From Mycolicibacterium elephantis DSM 44368 (GTDB lineage: Bacteria > Actinomycetota > Actinomycetes > Mycobacteriales > Mycobacteriaceae), in NCBI RefSeq assembly GCF_004014805.1, contig NZ_ATDN01000020.1:1-64000 (forward strand): a stretch of DNA of 64,000 nt, written 5' to 3'. Shown here piece after piece: positions 25,846-34,758 of this stretch. The position numbers were made by a program, and so were the translations under genes. The notes under the pieces are model-generated. The model was not told the origin of the DNA. It made no database searches and saw nothing but the letters and a program-made list of their open reading frames with translations. Numbering within the stretch: position 1 is the stretch's first letter; each line of letters opens with the position of its first letter.

Positions 25846-27035
25846 CCAAGCTCGCCCAGACGCTAGGGCTGACCGAGACGCAGAACGAGATCCTCGCGAC
25901 CGTGCGCCGGTTCGTCGAGAAGGAGATCATCCCGAACGCCCCGGAGTTCGAGAAGAGCGACACCTACCCGCAGGCCATCGTCGACCACATGAAGGACATG
26001 GGTCTGTTCGGGCTGATGATTCCCGAGGAGTACGGCGGTCTCGGTGAATCGCTGCTCACCTACGCGCTGTGCGTCGAGGAACTCGCCCGCGGCTGGATGA
26101 GCATCTCTGGTGTGCTCAACACGCACTTCATCGTCGCGTACATGCTGCGTCAGCACGGCACCGAGGCGCAGAAGCAGCGCTTCCTGCCGCGGATGGCGAC
26201 CGGGGAGACCCGCGGCGCGTTCTCGATGTCCGAACCCGAGCTGGGTTCGGACGTCGCGGCGATCCGCACCCGCGCCACCCGCACCGACGACGGCAACTAC
26301 ACGATCGACGGCCAGAAGATGTGGCTGACCAACGGCGGCACGTCGACGCTGGTCGCGGTGCTGGTGCGCACCGACGAGGGCGCCGACAAGCCGCACCGCA
26401 ACCTGACCGCGTTCCTGGTCGAAAAGCCGGTCGGCTACGGCGAAGTCGCGCCGGGGCTGACGATCCCGGGCAAGATCGACAAGCTGGGGTACAAGGGCAT
26501 CGACACCACCGAGCTGATCTTCGACGGATATGTGGCGAACGCCGACGACATCCTCGGCGAGGCCCCCGGGCAGGGTTTCTTCCAGATGATGGACGGCATC
26601 GAGGTGGGCCGCGTCAACGTCTCGGCCAGGGCGTGCGGGGTCGGGATCCGGGCGTTCGAGCTCGCGGTGCGCTACGCCCAGCAGCGGCAGACCTTCGGCA
26701 AGCCGATCGCCGAACACCAGGCCATCGCGTTCCAATTGGCCGAGATGGCAACCAAAGTGGAGGCCGCGCATCTGATGATGGTCAACGCCGCCCGGCTCAA
26801 GGATTCCGGTGAACGCAACGACGTCGCGGCGGGAATGGCCAAGTACCTCGCCAGTGAGTTCTGCTCCGAGGTCACCGAGCAGAGCTTCCGCATCCACGGG
26901 GGCTACGGGTACTCCAAGGAATACGAGATCGAACGGCTGATGCGCGACGCGCCGTTCCTGCTCATCGGCGAGGGCACAAGCGAAATCCAGAAGAACATCA
27001 TCAGCAAGCGGCTGCTCGCGGAGTATCGGATCTGA
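25842..27035 (+). CDS. Acyl-CoA dehydrogenase
   Basis: A 397-residue acyl-CoA dehydrogenase with FSMSEPELGSDVAAI (FAD contact), QQRQTFGKPIAEHQAIAF, and LLIGEGTSEIQKNIISKR containing the catalytic glutamate. It belongs to the homotetrameric class. The true start is the ATGA overlap at 25842; a much longer open frame through the thiolase gene is not coding. It is third in the SDR-thiolase-dehydrogenase-GntR operon, giving a nearly complete beta-oxidation spiral with no dedicated ligase. Confidence 0.9.
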   Translation: MTKLAQTLGLTETQNEILATVRRFVEKEIIPNAPEFEKSDTYPQAIVDHMKDMGLFGLMIPEEYGGLGESLLTYALCVEELARGWMSISGVLNTHFIVAYMLRQHGTEAQKQRFLPRMATGETRGAFSMSEPELGSDVAAIRTRATRTDDGNYTIDGQKMWLTNGGTSTLVAVLVRTDEGADKPHRNLTAFLVEKPVGYGEVAPGLTIPGKIDKLGYKGIDTTELIFDGYVANADDILGEAPGQGFFQMMDGIEVGRVNVSARACGVGIRAFELAVRYAQQRQTFGKPIAEHQAIAFQLAEMATKVEAAHLMMVNAARLKDSGERNDVAAGMAKYLASEFCSEVTEQSFRIHGGYGYSKEYEIERLMRDAPFLLIGEGTSEIQKNIISKRLLAEYRI

Positions 27036-27036
27036 C

Positions 27037-27705
27037 ATGTCCGCCCCGGATTTCGTTTCGCGCCCGCAGCTGGCCGAGGACGTCGCGCGCTTCGTGCGCC
27101 GGCGCATCTTCGACGGCACCTATGGGGCGGGAAGATACGTGCGGCTGGATCAACTCGCGGCGGAGCTGGGCATCAGCGTCACGCCGGTGCGCGAGGCGCT
27201 GTTCGAGCTGAAGGCCGAAGGCCTGCTCGCGCAACAACCTCGGCGCGGCTTCGTGGTGCTGCCGGTGACGGGGCGCGACGTCACCGACGTGTCCAACGTG
27301 CAGGCCTACATCGGAGGCGAGCTGGCGGCGCGGGCGGCGGCCAACATCAGCATCGAGCAGTTGCGCGAAGCGGAGAAGATACAGACCGAGCTCGAGTCGG
27401 CCTACGCCGGTGACGACGTCGAGCTGGTGGTCCGCCTCAATCACGAGTTCCACCGGGCGATCAACGTCGCCGCCGACTCACCCAAGCTCGCCCAGTTGAT
27501 GTCACAGATCACCCGCTACGCGCCGGAGTCGGTGTTTCCGACCATCGCCGGGTGGCCGGAGAAGTCCAACGAGCATCATCGGCGGTTGCTGGCCGCGCTC
27601 GAACAGCGCGACGCGGACCTGGCGCGTGCGGCGATGTCGGAGCACCTCGCCGCGGGCGCCGAGCCGCTGATCGACCACCTGACCGAACGCGGCGTGATCA
27701 CGTAG
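27037..27705 (+). CDS. GntR family (FCD) regulator
   Basis: A 222-residue GntR regulator with an N-terminal winged helix (LDQLAAELGISVTPVREALF, then LKAEGLL) and a C-terminal all-helical FCD ligand domain (VRLNHEFHRAINVAADSP; later NEHHRRLLAALEQRD). Histidines in the FCD suggest a metal-assisted carboxylate ligand. It starts one base after the dehydrogenase stop, so it is co-transcribed with the genes it probably controls. Confidence 0.88.
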   Translation: MSAPDFVSRPQLAEDVARFVRRRIFDGTYGAGRYVRLDQLAAELGISVTPVREALFELKAEGLLAQQPRRGFVVLPVTGRDVTDVSNVQAYIGGELAARAAANISIEQLREAEKIQTELESAYAGDDVELVVRLNHEFHRAINVAADSPKLAQLMSQITRYAPESVFPTIAGWPEKSNEHHRRLLAALEQRDADLARAAMSEHLAAGAEPLIDHLTERGVIT

Positions 27706-27710
27706 CGGCT

Positions 27711-27750
27711 TTTTTGCGCCCAAAGGGACGTTTGGGCGGAAAAGTGCGAG
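27711..27750. repeat. Intergenic hairpin repeat A, copy 3 (reverse)
   Basis: In the gap between the convergent GntR and ligase genes, inverted relative to copies 1 and 2. It forms a perfect 8-bp stem CGCCCAAA/TTTGGGCG (27717-27724 with 27731-27738) around a 6-base loop. Five T precede it and GGAAAAGTGCGAG follows. Likely a bidirectional terminator. Confidence 0.65.
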
Positions 27751-27817
27751 TAGAAACCGCCAAAACGTCGTTCTCCGGCGGAGGCGGGGGCGTGAACAGA
27801 GGCCCGCCCCGGAACCG

Positions 27818-29305
27818 CTAATCCTCGGCGAGCAGCGCGCGCAGCCTGACGGTGTCGACCTTGCCGGTGGCCTTGCGCGGAATGTCGTCGTCGGAGTCGA
27901 CCAGCCGCCACACGGTGGGAACCTTGAACGCGCTCAACCGGGTTCGGGCAGCGGCGCGTACCTCATCGACCGTGAGGTCGCCGACGACGAGCGCCCCGAC
28001 GGCGCCGGAAACCTCGGTGACGCACGCATTGAGCACGCCGTCGATGGTGCGCAACGCCTGTTCGACCTCGCTGGGGTAGACCGTGGCGCCGCTGACCTTG
28101 AACATGTCGTCGGAGCGGCCGTGGTAGAACATGAACCCGTCGTCGTCGAGATGGCCGAGGTCGCCGGTGGGGTAGTAGCCGTCGGGGGTGAACAGCTCTT
28201 CGCGACTGCGCCGGCAGATCCCGCGCATCACGTGCGGTCCGCGGAGCTGGATCTCCCCGATGGTGCCTGCGGGAACCGGCTCACCGGTGTCGGTGTCCAC
28301 GATCCGAACGTCCATGCCGTCAAATGGTTTTCCGCAACTGCCCCACGCCGATCGGGGCATATCGGTGTCCGCGCGATATCCGCAGTACGGCCCGAACGAC
28401 TCGGTCATCCCGAAAAGCCTCGCCCGCGCGCCCGGTTCGGCCCGCTGCTCGGCGGGCAGCAGCGCCTCGAGGCTGCCCGGCCGCAGCGAGGACAGATCGG
28501 CGCCGACCGACTCGGCGTGCCGGGCCAGCGCCTCGGCCTGATCAGGCCAGCCCCGAAACAGCGTGACCCGTTCGCGTTCCAGCAACCGCAGGGTGGTCTC
28601 CGGTCGCGGGATCGGCTCGGTGACCAGCGTCGCGCCCGCCGCCAGCGCGGTCAGGACACCGCTGCCGAAGCCGCCGACCCAGAAGAACGGCATCGGCAGA
28701 TACAACCGGCTGTCGGCGTCGACGCAGCGCGCATCCAGGCCGGAGCGCACCGCGCGCAGCGCGTTGCCGTGCGAGTGGATGACGCCCTTGGGCGGGCCGC
28801 TGCTGCCGGACGTGAACATGATCGCCAGCGTGTCGCTGGGCGTGACGGTCGCCGCGACCGCGCCGATGGACCCGGCGTCACCGGTCGACGGCAGGTGCGC
28901 AGGGGACCAGACCTGGCGTAGCGGAGGCAGATCCGCGCGCACAGCGGACAGATCGTCGAGATAGCGGTGCCCGCGGAACTCCTCGACCGTGATCAGGACC
29001 TGCACCGACGCGACGCGCAGTTGCGCGGCAAGCTCGGGGGCCTGCAGCAGCGTGCTCAACGGCACCAGGACGGCGCCGATACGGGTCAGCGCCAACGCGA
29101 TCCGGGCCCACTCGACGCCGTTGGGCATGATCAGCCCGACGCGGGTGCCCTTACCGACGCCGGCGGCGAACAACGCCGCGGCCAGCTGCCGGGTGCCGGC
29201 GTCGAGCTCGGCGTAGCTCATCCGCTGCTCGGGGTCGATCACCATCGGCTTGGACCCGCGGTCGGCTGCGTGCAGCCGGATCAACGCGTCGATCGTGTCA
29301 GGCAT
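27818..29305 (-). CDS. AMP-forming acyl-CoA ligase (FadD-like) 1
   Basis: A 495-residue ANL-superfamily enzyme that activates a carboxylate as acyl-AMP then acyl-CoA. The P-loop is FTSGSSGPPKG, the adenine region FGMTESFGPYCG, the hinge FYHGRSDDMFKVSG, and the C-terminal catalytic lysine KATGKVD. It overlaps the preceding ligase by 8 bases and is the last gene of a six-gene operon (three EchA, three ligases). The substrate is not predictable. Confidence 0.87.
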   Translation of the reverse strand: MPDTIDALIRLHAADRGSKPMVIDPEQRMSYAELDAGTRQLAAALFAAGVGKGTRVGLIMPNGVEWARIALALTRIGAVLVPLSTLLQAPELAAQLRVASVQVLITVEEFRGHRYLDDLSAVRADLPPLRQVWSPAHLPSTGDAGSIGAVAATVTPSDTLAIMFTSGSSGPPKGVIHSHGNALRAVRSGLDARCVDADSRLYLPMPFFWVGGFGSGVLTALAAGATLVTEPIPRPETTLRLLERERVTLFRGWPDQAEALARHAESVGADLSSLRPGSLEALLPAEQRAEPGARARLFGMTESFGPYCGYRADTDMPRSAWGSCGKPFDGMDVRIVDTDTGEPVPAGTIGEIQLRGPHVMRGICRRSREELFTPDGYYPTGDLGHLDDDGFMFYHGRSDDMFKVSGATVYPSEVEQALRTIDGVLNACVTEVSGAVGALVVGDLTVDEVRAAARTRLSAFKVPTVWRLVDSDDDIPRKATGKVDTVRLRALLAED

Positions 29306-30812
29306 CGAATACCTTTGTCAGACGGGGGATGTCGATCTTGCCACTGGACAGCACCGGGATCTGCGCGGCAGGCAGGGCGGCGAATCGGCGGGGGATCTTG
29401 TATGCCGACAGCTCGCGTTTCAACGCCTCACGCAGCGCCGACTCGTCGAAGTCGGGTGTGTGTTCGTCCAGCGCGATGACGGCGGCGACCAGCTGTCCGC
29501 GCTCGGGATCGGGGAGACCGACGACGTGGGCCACCGTTCCGCCGGTGACCCTGGCGATCGCTCGTTCGACTTCGGCGGGTGCGACGTTGGCCCCCGCGGT
29601 CTTGATCATCGCGCCGTGACGCCCCACGAAGTAGACGTAACCGTCACGATCGACGCGGACGAGATCGCCGGTGTGAAACCAGCCGTCGGCGTCGAAACAC
29701 TCTTCGCGGCTGCGCTTGTAGTACCGCTGCATCAGGTAGGGGCCGCGGATGCAGAGTTCACCGACTTCACCGGCGGCGACGCTGGCGCCGGTGTCGGGAT
29801 CGACGACCTTGGTGTCGAAGCCCGGCAGCGGCTTGCCGAACGACCCTCGGCGGTGCTCCGGCTGGTCGGATTCGTCGGCGTCGACGGTGATCACGCTGCC
29901 GGCTTCGGTCATGCCGAGCATGGAGTGGCGCAGCTCGGGATCGGCCGGACGCACCTCGGGGGCCATGATCGGATACAGGTTGCCGCGACGAACCGACGTC
30001 AGATCACGCTCCGGCAGGCTCGGGTGGCGGGCCAGATGGGCGATACCCGCCACGAAACCGTTGGTCATCGTGGGCTTTTCGGTCTCGATCAGGTCGAGTG
30101 TTTCGCCGGCGTCGGTGGCGTTGGAGCACACCAATGTCGCCCCCGCCAGCAGGGTCGCCAGGACCGCGAACGCGATCCCGCCGATCCAGAAGAACGGCGA
30201 GTTGCAGAACAGCTTGTCCTGTGCGGTCAGACCGCGAACCTCGTTGAGGGCCTGCTGGTGTTCCAGCAGCGACGCGTGCGTGTGCACCACCCCTTTCGGA
30301 GTGCTGGTGGAGCCCGAGGTGTAGACGATCGCCACGGGATCACAGGCGTCGACGTCGTCCTCCAGACCGCGCAGCAGCGCCTCGTCGGCGAAAACGTCGG
30401 GCGCGGTGTCGATCAGGACATGGCGCAACAACGGCAGCGCCTCGACACCGTCGAGTCGCTGCCGGTAGTCGTGCGTGCGGTAGGACGCCGCGGCGAGCAG
30501 GATCTCGACGTCGGCATGGGCCAGTTGCTCGCGCAACTCCGGCGCGGTGGCGAAGGTGGAGAACGGGATGACGACCGCCCCGATGCGCGCCGCGGCCAGC
30601 ATCGCCACCAGGAAGGCCGACCCGTTCGGGTACAGCAGCCCGACATGGGTGCCCTTGCCGGCCCCCAGCGCGATCAGGCCGCGGGCCAACCGCGCCGATC
30701 GCTCGTCGGCTTCGGCGTAGGTGATCCGGTCGGCGTCGCAGATCAGCAGTGGGTGCGCGCCGCGGCGGTGGGCCTGGCTGCGCAGAACCGCACCGACGGT
30801 GGTGTCAGGCAT
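29298..30812 (-). CDS. AMP-forming acyl-CoA ligase (FadD-like) 2
   Basis: A 504-residue ANL enzyme starting MPDTTVGAVLRSQA. The P-loop YTSGSTSTPKGVVH is slightly unusual in having Ser-Thr where Gly is common. LGMTEAGSVIT, YFVGRHGAMIKTAG and LSSGKIDIPRL complete the family motifs. It is overlapped by 8 bases at both ends with sister ligases. It shares an N-terminal phrase with ligase 1, so the two are probably ancient duplicates. Confidence 0.87.
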   Translation of the reverse strand: MPDTTVGAVLRSQAHRRGAHPLLICDADRITYAEADERSARLARGLIALGAGKGTHVGLLYPNGSAFLVAMLAAARIGAVVIPFSTFATAPELREQLAHADVEILLAAASYRTHDYRQRLDGVEALPLLRHVLIDTAPDVFADEALLRGLEDDVDACDPVAIVYTSGSTSTPKGVVHTHASLLEHQQALNEVRGLTAQDKLFCNSPFFWIGGIAFAVLATLLAGATLVCSNATDAGETLDLIETEKPTMTNGFVAGIAHLARHPSLPERDLTSVRRGNLYPIMAPEVRPADPELRHSMLGMTEAGSVITVDADESDQPEHRRGSFGKPLPGFDTKVVDPDTGASVAAGEVGELCIRGPYLMQRYYKRSREECFDADGWFHTGDLVRVDRDGYVYFVGRHGAMIKTAGANVAPAEVERAIARVTGGTVAHVVGLPDPERGQLVAAVIALDEHTPDFDESALREALKRELSAYKIPRRFAALPAAQIPVLSSGKIDIPRLTKVFDA

Positions 30813-32271
30813 GCTCGACGGAGTCGGTGAAGAAACGCCGAACCGCGCCGAGGTCGGCCTTGCCCGACGGCGTGCGGGGGATCTGGTCGACGACGGCGAT
30901 GTCGGTGGGAACCTCATAGCGCGCCAGCCGCGTCCGCAGATGGTCCATCAGTGCGGAGGTCTCGACGTGTTCGCGCAACTCCACCATGGCCACCGGCGTC
31001 TCGCCGAGCCGCTCGTCGGGGCGGCCGACGACCGCGGCGCCTTCGACCGCGGGATGGCTTTCCAGCGCGGCGCGCACCTCGTCGGGCATCACCTTGAAGC
31101 CACCCCGGATGATCGCCTGATCGGCGCGGCCGAGAATCCACACGAAGCCGTCGGCGTCGATGCGTGCCATGTCGGTGGTGCGCAGCCACTCCGCGGCCGG
31201 TCCGAACTGACCCGGTTTGACCTCCAGCAGCCCGGGCTGGTCGGGCCCCAACGGGTTGCCCGCGTCGTCGACCACGCGCAACTGCGCACCGAGCGTGGGG
31301 CGGCCGACGCTGCCGCGCTTGGCTTTCCAGTACTTCTGATAGTCCGCCAGCGACCAGCCGGCGACCCCACCTCCGAATTCTGTTGCCGCATAGGAGGTCA
31401 ACACCGGAATGCCGAACCTCTCGGTGAACGCGTCGGCGTCCTCGGCTGACAGCGGCGCGGTGCCCGAGGTGACCGCGCGGATGCTGGACAGGTCGTCTCG
31501 GGTCAAATCCGAGCGCAACACGGTGCGCAACGCGGCGGGCACCAGCGACACCGCCCGTGGTCGATGCCTGCGCACCGCATCGGCCCACCGCTGCAGTTCG
31601 AAGCGTTCCAACAGCGCGAAACCACGGCCCTCGCAGACACACTGCAGGACCCGGTACACACCGCCGATGTGCACCAGCGGTGCGTTGACGATCGCCACAC
31701 CCTGTCGCAATTCCGTCGGTGCCGGCGCGTTGTCGTAGTCGGTGCCGATGACGCTGCAGGCCAGCATGTCGTAGGTGAGGTCGACGCGCTTGGGCGGCCC
31801 CGTCGTTCCGCTGGTCAGCATCCGCACCGCGACACCTGCGCGGCCGGCGCCGGCGGCCACCGTGTCCGCGGCTGACACCCGCGGCGAATCGGCGAGCCCG
31901 GTGATCGCCACCGTGGTGGTGCGGCCCGACGGTTTCACCAGCGCCTCGAGGTCGGCGGGGGATCCGATGATCAGCGGCAGCCGCAGTTGGTCGATGTCGG
32001 CCTTGATCCGCTTGTCGCCTCGGGACGGGTTGATCACAACGACGGTGCCGCCGCCCATGAGCACGCCGAGCAGCGCCGCCACGTGGGCGGGGGTGTTGCG
32101 CAACAGGATTCCGACGTCGCGGTGAGTGACGCCGATCGACTCGATGCGATGGGCGAGTTCGAAGAGCTGCCCCCAGGTGAACCACTGACCATCGTGCTCG
32201 ATCGCGGGGGCATCGGGTTGCAGGCTCAGCACGGCGGTGACGCGCCGGCGCAGTGGGTGATCGGTGGTCAT
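30805..32271 (-). CDS. AMP-forming acyl-CoA ligase (FadD-like) 3
   Basis: A 488-residue ANL enzyme, more diverged than ligases 1 and 2. The P-loop is LTSGTTGPPKR, followed by SYAATEFGGGVAG, WILGRADQAIIRGGFK and the catalytic PSGKADLGAVRR. The ligase hinge and lysine are intact, so it should be active. Its start overlaps the upstream EchA stop by ATGA. Three ligases in one operon suggest activation of different intermediates from one degraded molecule. Confidence 0.85.
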   Translation of the reverse strand: MTTDHPLRRRVTAVLSLQPDAPAIEHDGQWFTWGQLFELAHRIESIGVTHRDVGILLRNTPAHVAALLGVLMGGGTVVVINPSRGDKRIKADIDQLRLPLIIGSPADLEALVKPSGRTTTVAITGLADSPRVSAADTVAAGAGRAGVAVRMLTSGTTGPPKRVDLTYDMLACSVIGTDYDNAPAPTELRQGVAIVNAPLVHIGGVYRVLQCVCEGRGFALLERFELQRWADAVRRHRPRAVSLVPAALRTVLRSDLTRDDLSSIRAVTSGTAPLSAEDADAFTERFGIPVLTSYAATEFGGGVAGWSLADYQKYWKAKRGSVGRPTLGAQLRVVDDAGNPLGPDQPGLLEVKPGQFGPAAEWLRTTDMARIDADGFVWILGRADQAIIRGGFKVMPDEVRAALESHPAVEGAAVVGRPDERLGETPVAMVELREHVETSALMDHLRTRLARYEVPTDIAVVDQIPRTPSGKADLGAVRRFFTDSVEHA

Positions 32272-33056
32272 CGGATCCTCGGGGTGACCTTGTCGCCGCC
32301 GCGGGCGGCGAGTTCGGCCTGTCCGAGCGGGTTGCCCAGCCTGGTGTAGATCAGGTTCTGGTCCAGCGCCGCACGATACGGCTTCTCCAGCGACTCCCAG
32401 ATCGCCTTCACGGTGCCCTGGGTGGCCGACGGCGGCTTGGCCGCGATGCCGGCGGCGATCTCATGGGCACGCTCCCAGAGCATCTCGGACGTAACCACCT
32501 CCGACACCAGCCCGATCCGCAGGGCGGTGTCCGCGCTGACCCGTTCGTCGTTGCCCATCAAGGCGATCCGCAGGGTCTCACCGATCCCGACCCGGCGCAT
32601 CAACCCGATCGGTTCCAGCGCGCACACCAGCCCGGCGCTGACATGGGAGTCGAAGAACGTCGCATCCTGCGAACAGATCACCACGTCGGACTCGTTGACG
32701 AAGTAGAACGCGCCCGCCGTGCACATGCCGTGCACCGCGCACACCACGGGCTTGAACATCTTCTGCCATTTCGGGCTGAGCTTCTCGCCGGGATCCTCGT
32801 GGTTCCACACGTTGTCGGGCTGGCCGTACGACGATTTGATGTCCAGCCCCGCGCTGAACGCCCGCTCGCCCGCGGCCCGTAGCACGACCGCGTTGACCGA
32901 GTCGTCGAGCTTGACGATGCGCCACGCCTCGGCCATCTCGTCACACATCGCGCGGTTGAACGCGTTCAGCGAATCGGGTCGGTTCAGGGTGATCGTCGCA
33001 ACGTGGTCCGCGGAATCCACATCCAGCAGGATCGTCTCGAAACCGTGCGTGGTCAT
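32268..33056 (-). CDS. Enoyl-CoA hydratase/isomerase family protein (crotonase fold) A
   Basis: A 262-residue crotonase-fold protein with NRPDSLNAFN and the oxyanion-hole GMCTAGAFYFV. Neither canonical hydratase glutamate is present (the second site reads FFDSHVSAGL), so it may be an isomerase, a hydrolase or a retro-Claisen enzyme rather than a hydratase. The start at 33056 overlaps the next EchA by ATGA. It follows two other EchA genes and precedes the ligase trio. Confidence 0.82.
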   Translation of the reverse strand: MTTHGFETILLDVDSADHVATITLNRPDSLNAFNRAMCDEMAEAWRIVKLDDSVNAVVLRAAGERAFSAGLDIKSSYGQPDNVWNHEDPGEKLSPKWQKMFKPVVCAVHGMCTAGAFYFVNESDVVICSQDATFFDSHVSAGLVCALEPIGLMRRVGIGETLRIALMGNDERVSADTALRIGLVSEVVTSEMLWERAHEIAAGIAAKPPSATQGTVKAIWESLEKPYRAALDQNLIYTRLGNPLGQAELAARGGDKVTPRIR

Positions 33057-33862
33057 CGGCACTTCCAGTTCGGCGCGCGCTTCTCCATGAATGCCTTGGG
33101 GCCCTCGATCGCGTCCTCGGTGCGCACCACCCGCTCGCGGAACGTCTCCGCGAGGATCTCGGCATCGTGCAACGGAAGATCCAGTGTCTTGTGGATGCTC
33201 AGCCGGGTGCCGCGAACCGCGAGTGGCGCGTTCGAGTTGACGATGTCGGCGATCTCGTTGGCGCGTTCCATGAGCCGGTCGTGTTCGACCACCTCGCTGA
33301 TCATGCCGAGTTCGTAGGCCCGCTGGGCGCTCATCCGCTCGTGCTTGCCCATCAGCGCCATCCGCAGCGCGATGTTGCGGGGCAGCACCCGCGCCAACCG
33401 GACCATCTCGCGGGCGGCCACCAGACCGATGCTCACGTGCGGATCGAAGAAAGTGGCCTTGTCGGACGCGATGGCGATGTCGCCGGTGGTGATCCAGTCC
33501 AGACCCGCGCCGCAGCACAGTCCGTTGATGGCGGTCAAGACGGGTTTGGCCATGCGGCGAAACGGCGGCGTGCCCTCCTGCGGGGCTTCCCACTGGTCGT
33601 AGGTGGACAGGTAAGGACGTTCGTAGATCACCCTGCCGTCCTCGGGGATTTCACCGACGTCGGCGCCGGTACAGAACGCGCGTCCGGTCCCGGTGACGAT
33701 GACGATCCAGACGTCGTCGTCGTTCTCGGCCTCGGCGTAGGCGGTGCGCAACTCGGTGATCATGTGCGGGCTCAGCGCGTTGAGCGCGTTGGGCCGGTTC
33801 AGCGTGATCGTCGCTTTGTGCCCGTCGACCTCGTACTTGATGTCGCTGAAAGTTGACGACAT
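33053..33862 (-). CDS. Enoyl-CoA hydratase/isomerase family protein B
   Basis: A 269-residue crotonase-fold protein: NRPNALNALS, GTGRAFCTGADV, and the oxyanion-hole region GLCCGAGLDWI. Aspartate stands near the first glutamate position and the second reads FFDPHVSIGL, so it is not a textbook hydratase. It is about half identical by eye to protein A, and the two overlap by ATGA, suggesting a tandem duplication that may form a heteromer. Confidence 0.82.
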   Translation of the reverse strand: MSSTFSDIKYEVDGHKATITLNRPNALNALSPHMITELRTAYAEAENDDDVWIVIVTGTGRAFCTGADVGEIPEDGRVIYERPYLSTYDQWEAPQEGTPPFRRMAKPVLTAINGLCCGAGLDWITTGDIAIASDKATFFDPHVSIGLVAAREMVRLARVLPRNIALRMALMGKHERMSAQRAYELGMISEVVEHDRLMERANEIADIVNSNAPLAVRGTRLSIHKTLDLPLHDAEILAETFRERVVRTEDAIEGPKAFMEKRAPNWKCR

Positions 33863-33879
33863 GTTCGGCTCCCTTTCCG

Positions 33880-34683
33880 TCAGCGCCCCTGAAAATCCGG
33901 CTGGCGCTTGTCGCGGAACGCCGCCAACCCTTCTCTGAAATCTGTTGTCCGACTAGAGAGTTCCACGTTGTACAGCTCCTGATTCATGGATTGGGTCAGC
34001 GTGGCATGTTGTCCGTAGCCGATTGCCTGCTTGGCGAGGCCGATGGCCACCGTGGGCCCGGAGGCCAACCGGGACAGCAGTTCCTCGCTCACCGCGTCCA
34101 CCTCGGATGCGTCGACCGCGCGGTGGATCAGGCCCCACTCGGCGGCCTGGCGCCCGTCGATCTTCTCCCCGAGCAGCAGCATCTGCTTGGCGCGGGTGAG
34201 ACCGACGAGCCGCGGCAGAAGCCAGGTGGATCCGGAGTCCGGGCTGAACCCTCTGCCGATGAACGGTTCCCAGAACACCGCGTCGGCGGCGGCCACCGTG
34301 AAGTCGGCGGCCAGCGCCAGGTTGCAGCCCAGCCCCACCGCCCAGCCGCGCACGCTGCACACCACCGGCAGGGCGATGGTGTGGATCAGCTCGACCACCC
34401 GGTTGGAGGTGTGGGGGATACGACGCACCAGGTCGCCGGTGCGTGGGCGCTGACCGGTCGAGTTGGTGGCGACCCAGTCCATGCCGCTGCAGAAGTCGTC
34501 TCCCGCGCCGCGGATGTGGATTCCGCGCAGCGAATCGTCGGTGGCAGCGGCGGTCAGCGTCGCGACGAATGTGTCGATCATCGGACGGCTCAACGAGTTC
34601 CGTCGCGACGGCCGGTCCAGCGTGACACGCAGGATGGCGCCGTCGCGCACCGCACTCACTGCGCCGTCGGCCGCTTCATTCAC
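33880..34683 (-). CDS. Enoyl-CoA hydratase/isomerase family protein C
   Basis: A 267-residue crotonase-fold protein and the first gene of the six-gene operon: DRPSRRNSLS, GAGDDFCSGMDW and VRGWAVGLGCNLALAADF. Catalytic glutamates at both usual positions are missing. GTG 34683 starts it without a strong ribosome site, so a leaderless or near-leaderless transcript is possible. The divergent promoter region carries a 20-bp palindrome. The next gene follows after 17 bases. Confidence 0.82.
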   Translation of the reverse strand: MNEAADGAVSAVRDGAILRVTLDRPSRRNSLSRPMIDTFVATLTAAATDDSLRGIHIRGAGDDFCSGMDWVATNSTGQRPRTGDLVRRIPHTSNRVVELIHTIALPVVCSVRGWAVGLGCNLALAADFTVAAADAVFWEPFIGRGFSPDSGSTWLLPRLVGLTRAKQMLLLGEKIDGRQAAEWGLIHRAVDASEVDAVSEELLSRLASGPTVAIGLAKQAIGYGQHATLTQSMNQELYNVELSSRTTDFREGLAAFRDKRQPDFQGR

Positions 34684-34729
34684 AGTTGAATCCGTTCGTG
34701 CAGGGCTATACGGTTAGACATACAGTATT

Positions 34730-34749
34730 GCTATCTTGTACAAGTTAGC
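34730..34749. promoter_or_regulatory. Palindromic operator between divergent operons
   Basis: GCTATCTTGTACAAGTTAGC, a 20-bp palindrome with one mismatched pair, 47 bases from the EchA C start and 10 bases before the thioesterase start. Repression of both directions by one factor is likely; the GntR gene at 35439 is the nearest candidate. The CTTG-N2-CAAG order is opposite to the KstR2 motif as I recall it. Confidence 0.55.
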
Positions 34750-34758
34750 AAGGAAAGC

